A stretch of DNA of 64,000 bases. It comes from an uncultured Lachnospiraceae bacterium (GTDB lineage: Bacteria > Bacillota > Clostridia > Lachnospirales > Lachnospiraceae). The translations under genes and the position numbers were made by a program. The stretch spans positions 1 through 64,000 of the forward strand of contig CANRPU010000009.1 of assembly GCA_947632555.1 (NCBI GenBank), written 5' to 3'. Positions 55,101-63,106 of this stretch are shown piece after piece. The notes below the pieces were generated by a model. The model searched no databases and was not told where the DNA came from. It was given only the letters and a program-made list of their open reading frames with translations. Numbering within the stretch: the first letter of the stretch is position 1; each line of letters opens with the position of its first letter.

Positions 55101-55643
55101 TACGTCAAAGATATCCACTATGCCGCCGCGGACCGAAAACTGCCCGGGCGCTTCCACCTGAAAGCTTTTCTCATAGCCCATCGCCGTCAGCTTTTTCGCC
55201 AGCGCGCCTTCCTCAAGCGGCGTCCGCTTCTCCACGAAAAGAGTGTCTTCCGGTTTCCAGACCACCTGAGGCGTCATCAGCGCCGCCATGGTTGTCACCA
55301 GCGTAAAGGGACGTCCCTCCATAACGCGGCGCAGCGCCTTTATCCTCTCTGTGGTCAGTTCGTTTCCATGGATATCCGCCTGAAAAAAGATCAGGTCCTT
55401 GGCAGGATAGAGCATCACGTTTCTGTCATAGAACTGATACTCTTCATAGATCTCCCGCGCCCGCAGATCGCTGTAGGTAACGATGACCCGGTATTTAAAA
55501 TGCTGTCCAAGACCATATACCATGTGCAGCTTCTGCGCGTCCACGCAGCCGGTCAGCGCCAGAGGCTGTCCCCGCCTGATCAGTTGTTCCATTTCCTCAT
55601 ACTCTGCCATTTCACGCAGAGGTGCCAACAATGCCTGCATCAT
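52107..55643 (-). CDS. mfd: Transcription-repair coupling factor
   Basis: Large ATPase (1178 residues) that removes RNA polymerase stalled at DNA damage and recruits UvrA. The UvrB-homology region (about 20-350), RNA polymerase interaction domain (about 475-560; RIGDYVVHESHGLGIYRG), SF2 translocase with GDVGYGKTEIAIRAA, the DEEQRFG box and LTATPIPRTLHMS, and the C-terminal TRCF domain are all present. It overlaps pth by four bases (ATGA), a common pairing in Firmicutes. Confidence 0.97.
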   Translation of the reverse strand: MMQALLAPLREMAEYEEMEQLIRRGQPLALTGCVDAQKLHMVYGLGQHFKYRVIVTYSDLRAREIYEEYQFYDRNVMLYPAKDLIFFQADIHGNELTTERIKALRRVMEGRPFTLVTTMAALMTPQVVWKPEDTLFVEKRTPLEEGALAKKLTAMGYEKSFQVEAPGQFSVRGGIVDIFDVTEENPYRIELWGDEIESMRSFDALSQRSMEQLSSLRIYPALEFVLSEEALRKGFDRLSKEAAEREAYFRARFQTEEAHRIVTQIKQLREQVLEFQDYSLLEGYIRYFYPEQETGSLLKILPADCGIFLDEPARIREQAEAVEQEFRESMSSRAEKGYILSGQMDLLYSKEEVAAMLRGTGFITLAAMELKSPLIQARRRFDLQVRSLSSYNNSFESLVRDLKRYKKYGYRVLLLSGSRTRARRLAEDLREEEISAVYTENPERQVMQGEVLTCYGHVSKGFEYPLLKFVVLSETDIFGAGRKKKKKKPRYEGQKIKDFNELRIGDYVVHESHGLGIYRGIEKVEVEKVVKDYLKIEYRDGGNLYIPATGLDVIQKYASADSKTPKLNKLGSQEWNKTKARVRTAVNEVAKDLVELYAVRQQAEGFRYGPDTVWQKEFEEMFPFEETEDQLAAIADTKADMESGKIMDRLICGDVGYGKTEIAIRAAFKAVQDGKQVVYLVPTTILAQQHFGTFTQRMKDFPVKVELLSRFRSAAEQKKTIEGLKKGMVDIVIGTHRVLSADVAFKDLGLLIIDEEQRFGVAHKEKIKKLKENVDVLTLTATPIPRTLHMSLIGIRDMSVLEEAPEDRQPIQTYVMEYNEEMVREAIARELAREGQVYYVYNRVSNIADITASIKKLVPEAEVAFAHGQMKEQELERIMYDFINGEIDVLVSTTIIETGLDISNVNTMIIHDSDSMGLAQLYQLRGRVGRSNRTAYAFLMYKRDKMLKETAEKRLAAIREFTELGSGFKIAMRDLEIRGAGNLLGKLQHGHMEAVGYDLYCKMLNEAVKNLKGEAALEDFATVVDMDVDAFIPPEYIVNEVQKLDIYKRIAGIENEKEREDMMDELLDRFGAVPKSVDNLLRIALIRVAAHMLYMTEIKGKDEKIIFTFKADAPLDPAGVPALLKKYGNRLLFTAYGNPFFTYRYRRTGLVEKDAELLLADTEELLKEMTALLVGTPN

Positions 55644-56248
55644 GTTCCCTCATCCGGCCGCGTACCGGCCTTTTTGTTAAAACAGTTCATCGCCGCTTCT
55701 ATCCCGTTTTTCAGTACCGCCCGAACGGCGTCGGCTCCTTCCTGTACCTCTTTGGCCATTTCTTTCTTCTCGCCCGCGGAAAACCCGCTCAGCACATAGT
55801 CGGCCAGATCCCGGCCTGCCGGTTTCCCGCCTTCCGGTCTTTCTCCCACTCCCATCTTCAGACGCTGAAAATCCTCATGCCCAAGGTGCAGGATAATATT
55901 TTTCAGGCCATTGTGTCCGCCCGCGCTTCCTCTTTTGCGCAGGCGCAGCTGTCCCGCCGGGAGGGTGATATCATCGGAAATGACCAGCAGTTCTTCCGTT
56001 TCATCAATGCCGTAATAATCCACCAGCTCCCTCACGCTTTCACCGCTTAAGTTCATATAAGTCTGCGGTTTTGCCAGAAGGACCTTCCGGCCGTCTATAT
56101 ATCCTTTTCCGATCACGGCCCGATGCTTCTTCTCCCGCAGCTGGATCTGTTCTTCTTCCGCTAACCGGTCTATGACAGCAAAGCCTATATTATGCCTTGT
56201 GTTCTCATATTCCCTTCCGGGATTTCCCAAGCCTACTATGATAAACAT
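55640..56248 (-). CDS. pth: Peptidyl-tRNA hydrolase
   Basis: A 202-residue enzyme that frees peptidyl-tRNA that has dropped off ribosomes. The N-terminal GLGNPGREYENTRHNIGF holds the catalytic His and Asn; KPQTYMNLSGESV and the glycine-rich RKRGSAGGHNGLKNI follow. It is coupled to mfd by an ATGA overlap. The promoter upstream (TATAAT at 56297-56302) has the TATAATGACCTTATTC form shared with asnS and cls. Confidence 0.96.
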   Translation of the reverse strand: MFIIVGLGNPGREYENTRHNIGFAVIDRLAEEEQIQLREKKHRAVIGKGYIDGRKVLLAKPQTYMNLSGESVRELVDYYGIDETEELLVISDDITLPAGQLRLRKRGSAGGHNGLKNIILHLGHEDFQRLKMGVGERPEGGKPAGRDLADYVLSGFSAGEKKEMAKEVQEGADAVRAVLKNGIEAAMNCFNKKAGTRPDEGT

Positions 56249-56286
56249 ATTTCCTCCATTTTGCCATCGGCGGGGTCATTTGCCAC

Positions 56287-56303
56287 GAATAAGGTCATTA
56301 TAC
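56287..56303 (-). promoter_or_regulatory. pth promoter, -10 with GACCTTATTC downstream
   Basis: Minus-strand TATAATGACCTTATTC (TATAAT at 56297-56302). It matches the element before cls base for base over 10 of the next 11 positions. It lies about 48 bases before the pth start. Confidence 0.55.
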
Positions 56304-56336
56304 TCTGTGTGCCCCGGCGCTGGCAAGAAAAAGCCG

Positions 56337-56371
56337 AAAAAAGACGCCGCGTTTTTCATGCGGCGTCTTTT
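56337..56371 (-). terminator. terminator after spoVG
   Basis: A perfect 12-base stem (AAAAGACGCCGC and its complement) with a nine-base loop, followed by T residues on the minus strand. It is 20 bases past the spoVG stop. Confidence 0.88.
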
Positions 56372-56390
56372 AAGGTATTCCCCTTGTTGC

Positions 56391-56669
56391 TTATTCTTCC
56401 GCGTTCTGCGGTTCCGACAGGGCTTTGTCATAACTTTCCAGAATGATCCGCTGGATCGCTTCTCTGGTTTCCGAATTGATAGGGTGCGCGATATCCCTGT
56501 ATTCACCGTCCGCCGCCTTCTTGCTGGGCATCGCGATGAACAGTCCCTTTTCCCCTTCGATCACCTTGATGTCATGCACTGCAAACTCATTGTCTATGGT
56601 AATCGACACAATAGCCTTCATCTTACCTTCCTTTGTGATTCTGCGGACACGAACATCTGTTATCTGCAT
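56391..56669 (-). CDS. spoVG: Septation regulator SpoVG
   Basis: A 92-residue nucleic-acid-binding protein that affects asymmetric septation and many other traits in Firmicutes. The family opening [19 protein letters not shown] and the segment [20 protein letters not shown] are unmistakable. GGGGG lies before the ATG. It follows glgD by 19 bases and is followed by a terminator, so it may be the last gene of a glgC-glgD-spoVG unit. Confidence 0.95.
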   Translation of the reverse strand: MQITDVRVRRITKEGKMKAIVSITIDNEFAVHDIKVIEGEKGLFIAMPSKKAADGEYRDIAHPINSETREAIQRIILESYDKALSEPQNAEE

Positions 56670-56688
56670 TTCAAAACCCCCTTTCCTG

Positions 56689-57807
56689 TTAAATCACGTA
56701 TCTGTCATCTCTTTCCACCACAATTTTAATCCCTTCCTCGCCTACCAGATAGGAGTTGGCTCTGATGGTGCTGCCACTCTCCACGATACAGTTCTCGATA
56801 TGCGTGTTGTCCCCGATATATACGTCATTTAAAATAATGGAGTTCTTGATGGTACAGTTATTGCCGATATAACCCTTCTTAAATACTACGGAATCCTCCA
56901 CCACGCCGTTCACGATACAGCCGCTGGAGATCAGGCTGTTCTTGATATGGGCGCCCACATTGTATTTCGCGGGAGGCAGATCATCCACCTTGGAATAGAT
57001 ATCCGGATATTGATGGAAAAAGTAGTTGCGCACCTCCGGCTTCAGGAAATCCATATTGGTTCCAAAATAATCTTCCACCGAAGCGATATTTCTCCAGTAG
57101 TCCTTTATCTTATATCCGTAGATCCGCTTAATGTCCTTATGGCGTATCAGGATGTCCCGGACGAAGTCATATCTGTCATCTTCCGCGCAGTGCTCCACCA
57201 TCTCGATCAGCTGACGGCGGCGGATCACATAGATACCGCAGGAAACCGTGTTGGTCTTGGCCACAAGGGGCTTCTCCTCAAACTCCTCGATCCGGCAGTC
57301 CTCATTCATCTTGACGGTGCCGTAGCGGTCCATGCTCACGCCGGGATCCATGTCCTTGCAGACCACGGTAATATCCGCCTTCTTGTCGATGTGGTATTCC
57401 AGCACCTTGTTAAAATCCATCTTGTATACGCAGTCACCGGAAGCGATCACCACATAGGGCTCATGGCTCTTCTTTAAGAAATCCAGATTCTGATAGATAG
57501 CGTCCGCCGTGCCGCGATACCAGTTGTTGTTATCGGAGGTCACGGTAGGCGTCAGTACATAGAGCCCGCCCTGCTTACGTCCGAAATCCCACCATTTGGA
57601 GGAATTTAAGTGCTCGTTCAGGCTCCCTGAATTATACTGGGTAAACACGGCCACCTTCTGGATCCGGGAATTGGACATATTGCTAAGCGCGAAGTCAATG
57701 CTGCGGTAACTGCCGGCTACGGGCATCGCGCTGGTCGCGCGTTTCTGGGACAATTCTTTCATACGGTGATTGTTGCCGCCTGCTAAAATAATTCCGATTG
57801 CTCTCAC
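56689..57807 (-). CDS. glgD: ADP-glucose pyrophosphorylase subunit GlgD
   Basis: A 372-residue nucleotidyltransferase-fold protein. Its N-terminus [20 protein letters not shown] departs from the GlgC loop (GGQGSRLG), as in other Firmicutes GlgD subunits, which have little activity alone and modulate GlgC. A left-handed beta-helix with hexapeptide repeats closes the protein ([20 protein letters not shown]). The start is GTG, with AGGTGA eight bases upstream, two bases after the glgC stop. Confidence 0.93.
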   Translation of the reverse strand: MRAIGIILAGGNNHRMKELSQKRATSAMPVAGSYRSIDFALSNMSNSRIQKVAVFTQYNSGSLNEHLNSSKWWDFGRKQGGLYVLTPTVTSDNNNWYRGTADAIYQNLDFLKKSHEPYVVIASGDCVYKMDFNKVLEYHIDKKADITVVCKDMDPGVSMDRYGTVKMNEDCRIEEFEEKPLVAKTNTVSCGIYVIRRRQLIEMVEHCAEDDRYDFVRDILIRHKDIKRIYGYKIKDYWRNIASVEDYFGTNMDFLKPEVRNYFFHQYPDIYSKVDDLPPAKYNVGAHIKNSLISSGCIVNGVVEDSVVFKKGYIGNNCTIKNSIILNDVYIGDNTHIENCIVESGSTIRANSYLVGEEGIKIVVERDDRYVI

Positions 57808-57809
57808 TG

Positions 57810-59078
57810 TTATTCACCTGCCTTAATTAAAGATTTTCCGCTCGCGAGAATGGAATCCTCATAGTCTTCCGGCGTGGTAACACCGGAGATGACCGTATTC
57901 TTTCCGACCTTCACGCCACTGGGGATAACGCTTTTCTCGCCCACGGTCACAAGTCCGCTGTTGTAAATATGGGGAGCCGTTTCATTGGGCGCCTCTTCTC
58001 CCACGCCCAGCTGCACACCGTCGGAAATAGTTACATTTTCAGCGATGATCGCCTTATTGATCTCACAGCCTCCCTGAATACAGGTATTGTTCATAATGAT
58101 GGAATCCCGTACCACCGTATCCTTGCCGATGGTCACGCCGCAGCCGATAACGGAATTGTACACCTTGCCGTAGATATCCGTACCCTCCCCGATGATGCTG
58201 CGTTCGATCACGCTGTCCTGGGAAATGTACTGGGGCGGAAGGCTCTCGCTCTTGGTATAGATCTTCCAGTACTCTTCATAAAGGTTAAATTCCGGAACGA
58301 TATCGATCAGTTCCATATTGGCTTCCCAGTAGGAGCTTAAAGTTCCCACATCCTTCCAGTAACCGTTAAACTCATACGCGTACAAAGGCTGTCCTTTTTC
58401 ATGGCAGTAGGGGATCACATGCTTGCCAAAATCCAGCGCGGGCTGTTCCGCCATGGCGATCAAAGACTCCTTTAAGGTCTTCCAGTTGAATATGTAAATA
58501 CCCATGCTGGCCAGATTGCTCCTAGGATTGGCGGGTTTCTCCTCAAAATCCTGAATCCTGCGGTTCTCATCCGTAATGATAATACCGAAACGGCTGGCTT
58601 CTTCAATGGGAACGGGCATAACAGCGATGGTCACTGCCGCATTGTTGGCTTTGTGGAAGTCCAGCATGACCTCGTAATCCATCTTGTAAATATGATCTCC
58701 CGAAAGGATCAGCACGTACTCCGGATTGAAGCTCTCCATATAATCAATATTCTGGTAAATGGCATTCGCCGTGCCGGTATACCACTCGCTGTTGGAGCTC
58801 TTCTCATAGGGCGGCAGTACGGAAACTCCTCCTATGTTCCGGTCCAGATCCCAGGGAATACCGATTCCGATATGCGTATTCAGCCTGAGAGGCTGATACT
58901 GCGTCAGAACGCCTACGGTATCCACTCCCGAGTTGATGCAGTTGCTCAGGGGAAAATCAATGATACGATACTTTCCCCCAAAGGAAACCGCCGGTTTTGC
59001 TACTTTGGATGTCAGGACGCCCAGGCGGCTTCCCTGACCGCCGGCCAGTAACATGGCAATCATTTCTTTTTTAATCAT
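57810..59078 (-). CDS. glgC: Glucose-1-phosphate adenylyltransferase catalytic subunit
   Basis: Makes ADP-glucose for glycogen. The 422-residue protein has the nucleotide loop [12 protein letters not shown], the sugar-phosphate site [16 protein letters not shown] and a C-terminal beta-helix. The ATG at 59078 follows AGAGGTGA; the longer frame to 59096 is not supported. It forms an operon with glgD. A glycogen synthase gene was not found in the window. Confidence 0.95.
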   Translation of the reverse strand: MIKKEMIAMLLAGGQGSRLGVLTSKVAKPAVSFGGKYRIIDFPLSNCINSGVDTVGVLTQYQPLRLNTHIGIGIPWDLDRNIGGVSVLPPYEKSSNSEWYTGTANAIYQNIDYMESFNPEYVLILSGDHIYKMDYEVMLDFHKANNAAVTIAVMPVPIEEASRFGIIITDENRRIQDFEEKPANPRSNLASMGIYIFNWKTLKESLIAMAEQPALDFGKHVIPYCHEKGQPLYAYEFNGYWKDVGTLSSYWEANMELIDIVPEFNLYEEYWKIYTKSESLPPQYISQDSVIERSIIGEGTDIYGKVYNSVIGCGVTIGKDTVVRDSIIMNNTCIQGGCEINKAIIAENVTISDGVQLGVGEEAPNETAPHIYNSGLVTVGEKSVIPSGVKVGKNTVISGVTTPEDYEDSILASGKSLIKAGE

Positions 59079-59125
59079 ACTATCACCTCTTAACAACTAG
59101 TCATTGCAGTACTATGCTTTTTCCC

Positions 59126-59154
59126 ATTATACCACACCACTTTAAAGAGGTAAA
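59126..59154 (-). promoter_or_regulatory. glgC-glgD promoter
   Basis: Minus-strand TTTACC (59149-59154), 17-base spacer and TATAAT (59126-59131) preceded by TGG (extended -10). The rest of the 343-base gap between glgC and murC (59155-59340) is AT-rich; I see no gene or clear structure there. Confidence 0.65.
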
Positions 59155-59353
59155 TGGTTATGGGAAAAAAATTATGACTTTTTTACTATTTTTATGTGCA
59201 TTGTTTGCAATTTATCTAATTTTCCCTTTCATTTTTTGTGTATTTTGACAATTTCCCGGAAAGTGTGCTTCTCTTTTTTCGTCATATTGCGTCCGTGAGA
59301 TCACTGCCTGGGACGCGCGCCGCGAATATTTTTCTTTTCGGGTCATTTACCAT

Positions 59354-59382
59354 TTGTTTTTTCTTCCGCAAGTGCGTATAAT
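59354..59382 (+). promoter_or_regulatory. murC promoter
   Basis: TTGTTT (59354-59359), exact 17-base spacer and perfect TATAAT (59377-59382), about 40 bases before the start codon. Confidence 0.7.
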
Positions 59383-59421
59383 ATAAATGCATATATCATT
59401 ATAAAAACAGGAAGCGGCATT

Positions 59422-60801
59422 ATGTATCAGATTGATTTTCAACATCCGGCACACATTTATTTTGTGGGTATCGGCGGCATCAGCATGAGCGGCCTGGCCG
59501 AAATCCTAAAAGAAGCAGGCTTTCGGGTAAGCGGTTCCGACAGGCAGAGATCCGCTCTTACCGAAGCGCTGGAAGCAAAGGGCATCACCGTATTTTACGG
59601 GCAGCGCGGGTCAAACATCACTCCCGATATCGACTGCGCCGTTTTTACCAGCGCCATTCATCCCGACAATCCCGAATATATCGCGGTGGCCGAGGCCGGC
59701 ATCCCCAGTCTGACCAGAGCGGAGCTTTTGGGACAGTTGATGCGCAATTACCGGATGCCCATAGCCGTCAGCGGTACCCACGGCAAGACCACGACCACTT
59801 CCATGATCTCCGAGATCCTCCTGCGGGCGGATCTGGACCCTACGCTTTCCATCGGCGGTATCTTAAAAACCATCGGCGGAAATATCCGTGTCGGGCACTC
59901 CGACTGCTTTGTAACGGAGGCCTGCGAATATACCAACAGCTTTCTGAGCCTGTTCCCCCGTATCGGGATCATCCTTAATATAGAAGAAGACCATCTGGAC
60001 TTTTTTCAGGATATAGACGATATCCGCAGTTCTTTCCACAGATTCGCGCGGCTGATCCCCGAGGACGGCGCGCTGATCATAAACGGTGAGATCGACAGGC
60101 TCTCAGAGATCACCGAAGGTCTGTCCTGCCCCATCGTCACATTCGGTCCGGACAAAAACAGCGATTATCATCCGGAAAACATTTCTTACGACAATATGGG
60201 CTGTCCCACTTTCAGCCTGTGCTCGCCAAAGCGCGGGAGCAGAGAAATTTCTCTTTCCGTTCCGGGAGCGCACAATATCCTTAACGCGCTGGCGGCCATA
60301 GCCCTGGCGGATCTGCTGGACATTGATCCTTCTGTGAGCGCCGCGGCGGTAAGCGACTTTTCCGGTACCGAAAGACGGTTTGAATACAAAGGCCGTATCG
60401 GCGGTGTCACTATAATAGATGATTATGCGCATCATCCCACGGAAATTACCGCGACTTTGCAAGCGGCCTTAAAATGTCCCCACAACAGGATCTGGTGCGT
60501 GTTCCAGCCCCATACCTATTCCCGGACCAAAGCCTTTTTACAGGATTTCGCCAAAGCGCTCTCTCTTGCCGACAAGGTGGTCCTGGCCGATATTTACGCC
60601 TCCAGGGAAACGGACACACTGGGAATCAGTTCCCGCACCCTGCTGGCCGAGCTGCGAAAACTGGGCTGTGACTGCTATTATTTTCCCTCCTTTGATGAGA
60701 TAGAAAATTTTTTACTGCAAAATTGTATCAACGGTGACCTGTTGATAACTATGGGTGCCGGAGATGTGCTTAAAATCGGTGAAAATCTGCTTGGCATATA
60801 G
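59422..60801 (+). CDS. murC: UDP-N-acetylmuramate--L-alanine ligase
   Basis: First Mur ligase (459 residues), adding L-Ala to UDP-MurNAc. The N-terminal YFVGIGGISMSGLAEIL is the MurC nucleotide-sugar motif, VSGTHGKTTTTSM is the ATP loop, and DDYAHHPTEI the conserved acidic-histidine site. The length is normal. A 14-base perfect inverted repeat followed by T-rich sequence (60811-60869) is a likely terminator just past the stop. Confidence 0.96.
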   Translation: MYQIDFQHPAHIYFVGIGGISMSGLAEILKEAGFRVSGSDRQRSALTEALEAKGITVFYGQRGSNITPDIDCAVFTSAIHPDNPEYIAVAEAGIPSLTRAELLGQLMRNYRMPIAVSGTHGKTTTTSMISEILLRADLDPTLSIGGILKTIGGNIRVGHSDCFVTEACEYTNSFLSLFPRIGIILNIEEDHLDFFQDIDDIRSSFHRFARLIPEDGALIINGEIDRLSEITEGLSCPIVTFGPDKNSDYHPENISYDNMGCPTFSLCSPKRGSREISLSVPGAHNILNALAAIALADLLDIDPSVSAAAVSDFSGTERRFEYKGRIGGVTIIDDYAHHPTEITATLQAALKCPHNRIWCVFQPHTYSRTKAFLQDFAKALSLADKVVLADIYASRETDTLGISSRTLLAELRKLGCDCYYFPSFDEIENFLLQNCINGDLLITMGAGDVLKIGENLLGI

Positions 60802-60936
60802 TTTTCCACAATATCCACAATTTTTTGGCGATTCCGCCCTTTCAAAATTGTGGATATTTTTATTTTTTTCGTGGATATCAAAGCCTTGCAAAAAGCCCCG
60901 TTTTTTCGTTCATCCACATTTTCCACAATATCCACA
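60802..60936. promoter_or_regulatory. DnaA-box cluster between murC and dnaD
   Basis: Seven sequences match the DnaA box TTATCCACA at seven or eight of nine positions: 60802-60810, 60811-60819, 60910-60918, 60919-60927 and 60928-60936 on the plus strand, and 60849-60857 and 60870-60878 on the minus strand. The string TTTTCCACAATATCCACAA occurs exactly twice (60802-60820 and 60919-60937). DnaA-ATP bound here could control the dnaD-dnaI genes that follow. Confidence 0.7.
60811..60869 (+). terminator. probable murC terminator
   Basis: Arms ATATCCACAATTTT (60811-60824) and its exact complement (60844-60857), loop 19 bases, then TTTTTATTTTTTT. The stem is AT-rich, so strength is moderate. Two of the seven DnaA-like boxes form its arms. 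Confidence 0.6.
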
Positions 60937-60955
60937 AAAGCCCGCGGTTCCAGTG

Positions 60956-61024
60956 TTTACAAGGTTTTTCGGCAGAATGCCTATTCCTTTTTACAAAAGG
61001 ATGTGCTATACTTGTCCTTGTAAA
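60956..61024 (+). promoter_or_regulatory. dnaD promoter flanked by an inverted repeat
   Basis: An extended -10, TGCTATACT (61004-61012), has no good -35. TTTACAAGG (60956-60964) and its complement CCTTGTAAA (61016-61024) flank it, and CCTTTT-TAC-AAAAGG (60986-61000) is another small palindrome. A regulator could bind here, but none is identified. Confidence 0.45.
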
Positions 61025-61070
61025 AAAACCGGGGCCGGATAAGCGCCGGTATGGGAACAGGTGTGAGAAC

Positions 61071-62102
61071 ATGGGGAATTTTTTAATCTATCGTGACAAC
61101 TGCGTAGAGGCTACTGTTTTGTCCAATAAATTCATCGACGAATACATGAAGGATGCCAATGACGCTCAGATCAAGGTATATCTTTATCTGCTGCGCATGA
61201 TGGGCGCCGGCCGTTCTACCAGCGTATCCGAGATCGCGGACAAGTTTAACCATACGGAAAAGGACGTGATGCGGGCTCTGAAATACTGGGAGAAGATGCA
61301 GCTTCTGTCTTTGGATTTTGACGAGTCCAGGACCCTTACCGGCATCCATCTTCGGGAGCTCTGCGGCGATGAGAACCGGGATCCCCAGGCTGTGCCTGCC
61401 CCTGTTGTTTCCATCGTGCCCAGGCAGGAGGAGAATCCTTACGCCAAGCCCGCGTATTCCGCGGAGGATCTGCGTGGCTTTAAGGGAAATCCTTCCTCTT
61501 CCCAGCTTTTGTTTGTGGCGGAATCCTATATCGGCCGCCCTCTCACCGTCAGTGAACTGAAATCCATCTTATATTTTTCGGATTGCCTGCACTTTTCGGA
61601 CGATCTGATCGACTACCTGATCCAATACTGTGTGGACAGAGGCAAGAAGGATTTTAAATATATTGAGGCGGTGGCCCTCAACTGGGCCCAGTCCGGCATC
61701 ACAACGCCCAAGCAGGCTGAAAAGTTCGCGGCCCGTTACGACAAATCGGTGTATACCATCATGAAGGAGCTGGGCAAAAACAGCGTTCCCACCTCCAAAG
61801 AGCTGGAATATATCAATCGCTGGATCAAAGAATACGGCTTTTCCGCAGACATTATCTCGGAAGCCTGTGAACGTACCGTTATGGCTACCGACAGCCATCG
61901 TTTTGAATACGCGGAAGGTATTTTAAGCAGCTGGAAAAAGGAAAACGTACACCGCAAGTCGGATATCCAGCGGATCGACGAGCTTTATCAGAAGCGCCGC
62001 CAGACCAGGAATGCCCCCTCGCCCGCGGTTAACCGCTTCAATCAGTTTTCCCAGAGGGATTATGATTTTGAAGAGCTGGAAGCCAAACTGCTCAGTAAAT
62101 AA
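61071..62102 (+). CDS. dnaD: DnaD-domain replication initiation protein
   Basis: A 343-residue protein with a winged-helix N-terminus (about 20-95; VSEIADKFNHTEKDVMRALKYWEK) and DnaD/DnaB_2 domains (about 140-215 and 230-305). Relatives remodel DNA and help load the replicative helicase in Firmicutes. The next gene encodes the loader ATPase, which supports this role. ATG 61071 is chosen after GAACAGGTG; the open frame upstream to 60825 covers the DnaA-box spacer and is not protein-like. Confidence 0.88.
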   Translation: MGNFLIYRDNCVEATVLSNKFIDEYMKDANDAQIKVYLYLLRMMGAGRSTSVSEIADKFNHTEKDVMRALKYWEKMQLLSLDFDESRTLTGIHLRELCGDENRDPQAVPAPVVSIVPRQEENPYAKPAYSAEDLRGFKGNPSSSQLLFVAESYIGRPLTVSELKSILYFSDCLHFSDDLIDYLIQYCVDRGKKDFKYIEAVALNWAQSGITTPKQAEKFAARYDKSVYTIMKELGKNSVPTSKELEYINRWIKEYGFSADIISEACERTVMATDSHRFEYAEGILSSWKKENVHRKSDIQRIDELYQKRRQTRNAPSPAVNRFNQFSQRDYDFEELEAKLLSK

Positions 62103-62113
62103 AGGAGATCACC

Positions 62114-63085
62114 GTGAGTTTGACCAACGCCCAATACGATGCCATACAGCGTGAATATGATGCCCGCCAGTTAAAAAACCGCCGGCTTTTGGAAACCCGC
62201 CGGGCCGAAGTGTTTCGCGCGTGTCCGGCCTATGAAGAGGCTTCCGATCAGGTTGCCTCTCTTTCCGTCGCGTACGGGAAACGGCTTCTGGACGGCGAGG
62301 AAGGGGCTTTGTCCGCCTATCGGCAGGAACTGGCCGGGCTTTTGGCCAGAAAAGAAGCGCTGCTCGTCCAGGCAGGCTTCCCCGCCGACTATCTGGAACC
62401 CTCTTATGACTGTCCGGAATGCCGGGATACCGGTTACGTGAACGGCCGGCGCTGCCGCTGTTACGAGCGCCGGGTGATCCGCGCGCTGTACGCGCAGAGT
62501 AATCTGCAGGAGCTTCTTTCCGCGGAAAATTTTTCCACCCTTTCTTATGACTATTATAAAGACGGAGATCTGGCCAACTTTAAAAAGGCCGTGGAAACCA
62601 GCCTCTCCTTTATCAAAAATTTCCGGGAGGAATATCGGAATCTGCTCTTTTACGGAGAGGTGGGCACCGGAAAAACCTTTCTTTCCAACTGTATCGCCTG
62701 TGAAATGCTCAACCAGGGGTATTCCGTCATTTATTTTTCCGCCTCCGGCTTTTTTAATCTTCTTTCCCGCTATTCTTTTGACGCGGAAAACAAAGAAATG
62801 CTTTACAAAACCTACGAAGACTTATACAATTGTGATTTGGTGATCGTGGATGACCTGGGCACGGAACTTTCCAACGCTTTTACCAATTCCCAGTTTTTTT
62901 CTTTTATCAGCGAAAGGCTGCTGCGCAAAAAGTCCATGCTGATCTCTACCAATTTAAATCTGGAAGAGATAAAGGCCCGCTATTCCGAGCGTATTTTTTC
63001 CCGATTGACCAGTAATTTTATTTTCCGTAAGTTTTCCGGCCCCGATATCAGGGCCTGCAAAAATATATCATATACCGTTTATTAG
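62114..63085 (+). CDS. DnaI/DnaC-type helicase loader ATPase
   Basis: A 323-residue AAA+ protein. The N-terminal helical region (1-100) is followed by a four-cysteine cluster (CPECRDTGYVNGRRCRC, near residue 97) and an ATPase domain with Walker A GEVGTGKTFLSNC and Walker B LVIVDDLGTE. DnaI of Bacillus has a similar zinc-binding N-domain and loads the DnaC helicase. It is 11 bases from dnaD, and AAGGAG before its GTG-near ATG supports the start. Confidence 0.9.
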   Translation: MSLTNAQYDAIQREYDARQLKNRRLLETRRAEVFRACPAYEEASDQVASLSVAYGKRLLDGEEGALSAYRQELAGLLARKEALLVQAGFPADYLEPSYDCPECRDTGYVNGRRCRCYERRVIRALYAQSNLQELLSAENFSTLSYDYYKDGDLANFKKAVETSLSFIKNFREEYRNLLFYGEVGTGKTFLSNCIACEMLNQGYSVIYFSASGFFNLLSRYSFDAENKEMLYKTYEDLYNCDLVIVDDLGTELSNAFTNSQFFSFISERLLRKKSMLISTNLNLEEIKARYSERIFSRLTSNFIFRKFSGPDIRACKNISYTVY

Positions 63086-63106
63086 AGAAAGCGAGGACTT
63101 GGTTTC

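Noticed and set aside
60802..61070. Chromosomal origin of replication
   Set aside because: DnaA-like boxes are present, but there is no dnaA, dnaN or recF and no evident unwinding element; a DnaA-regulated spacer fits better.
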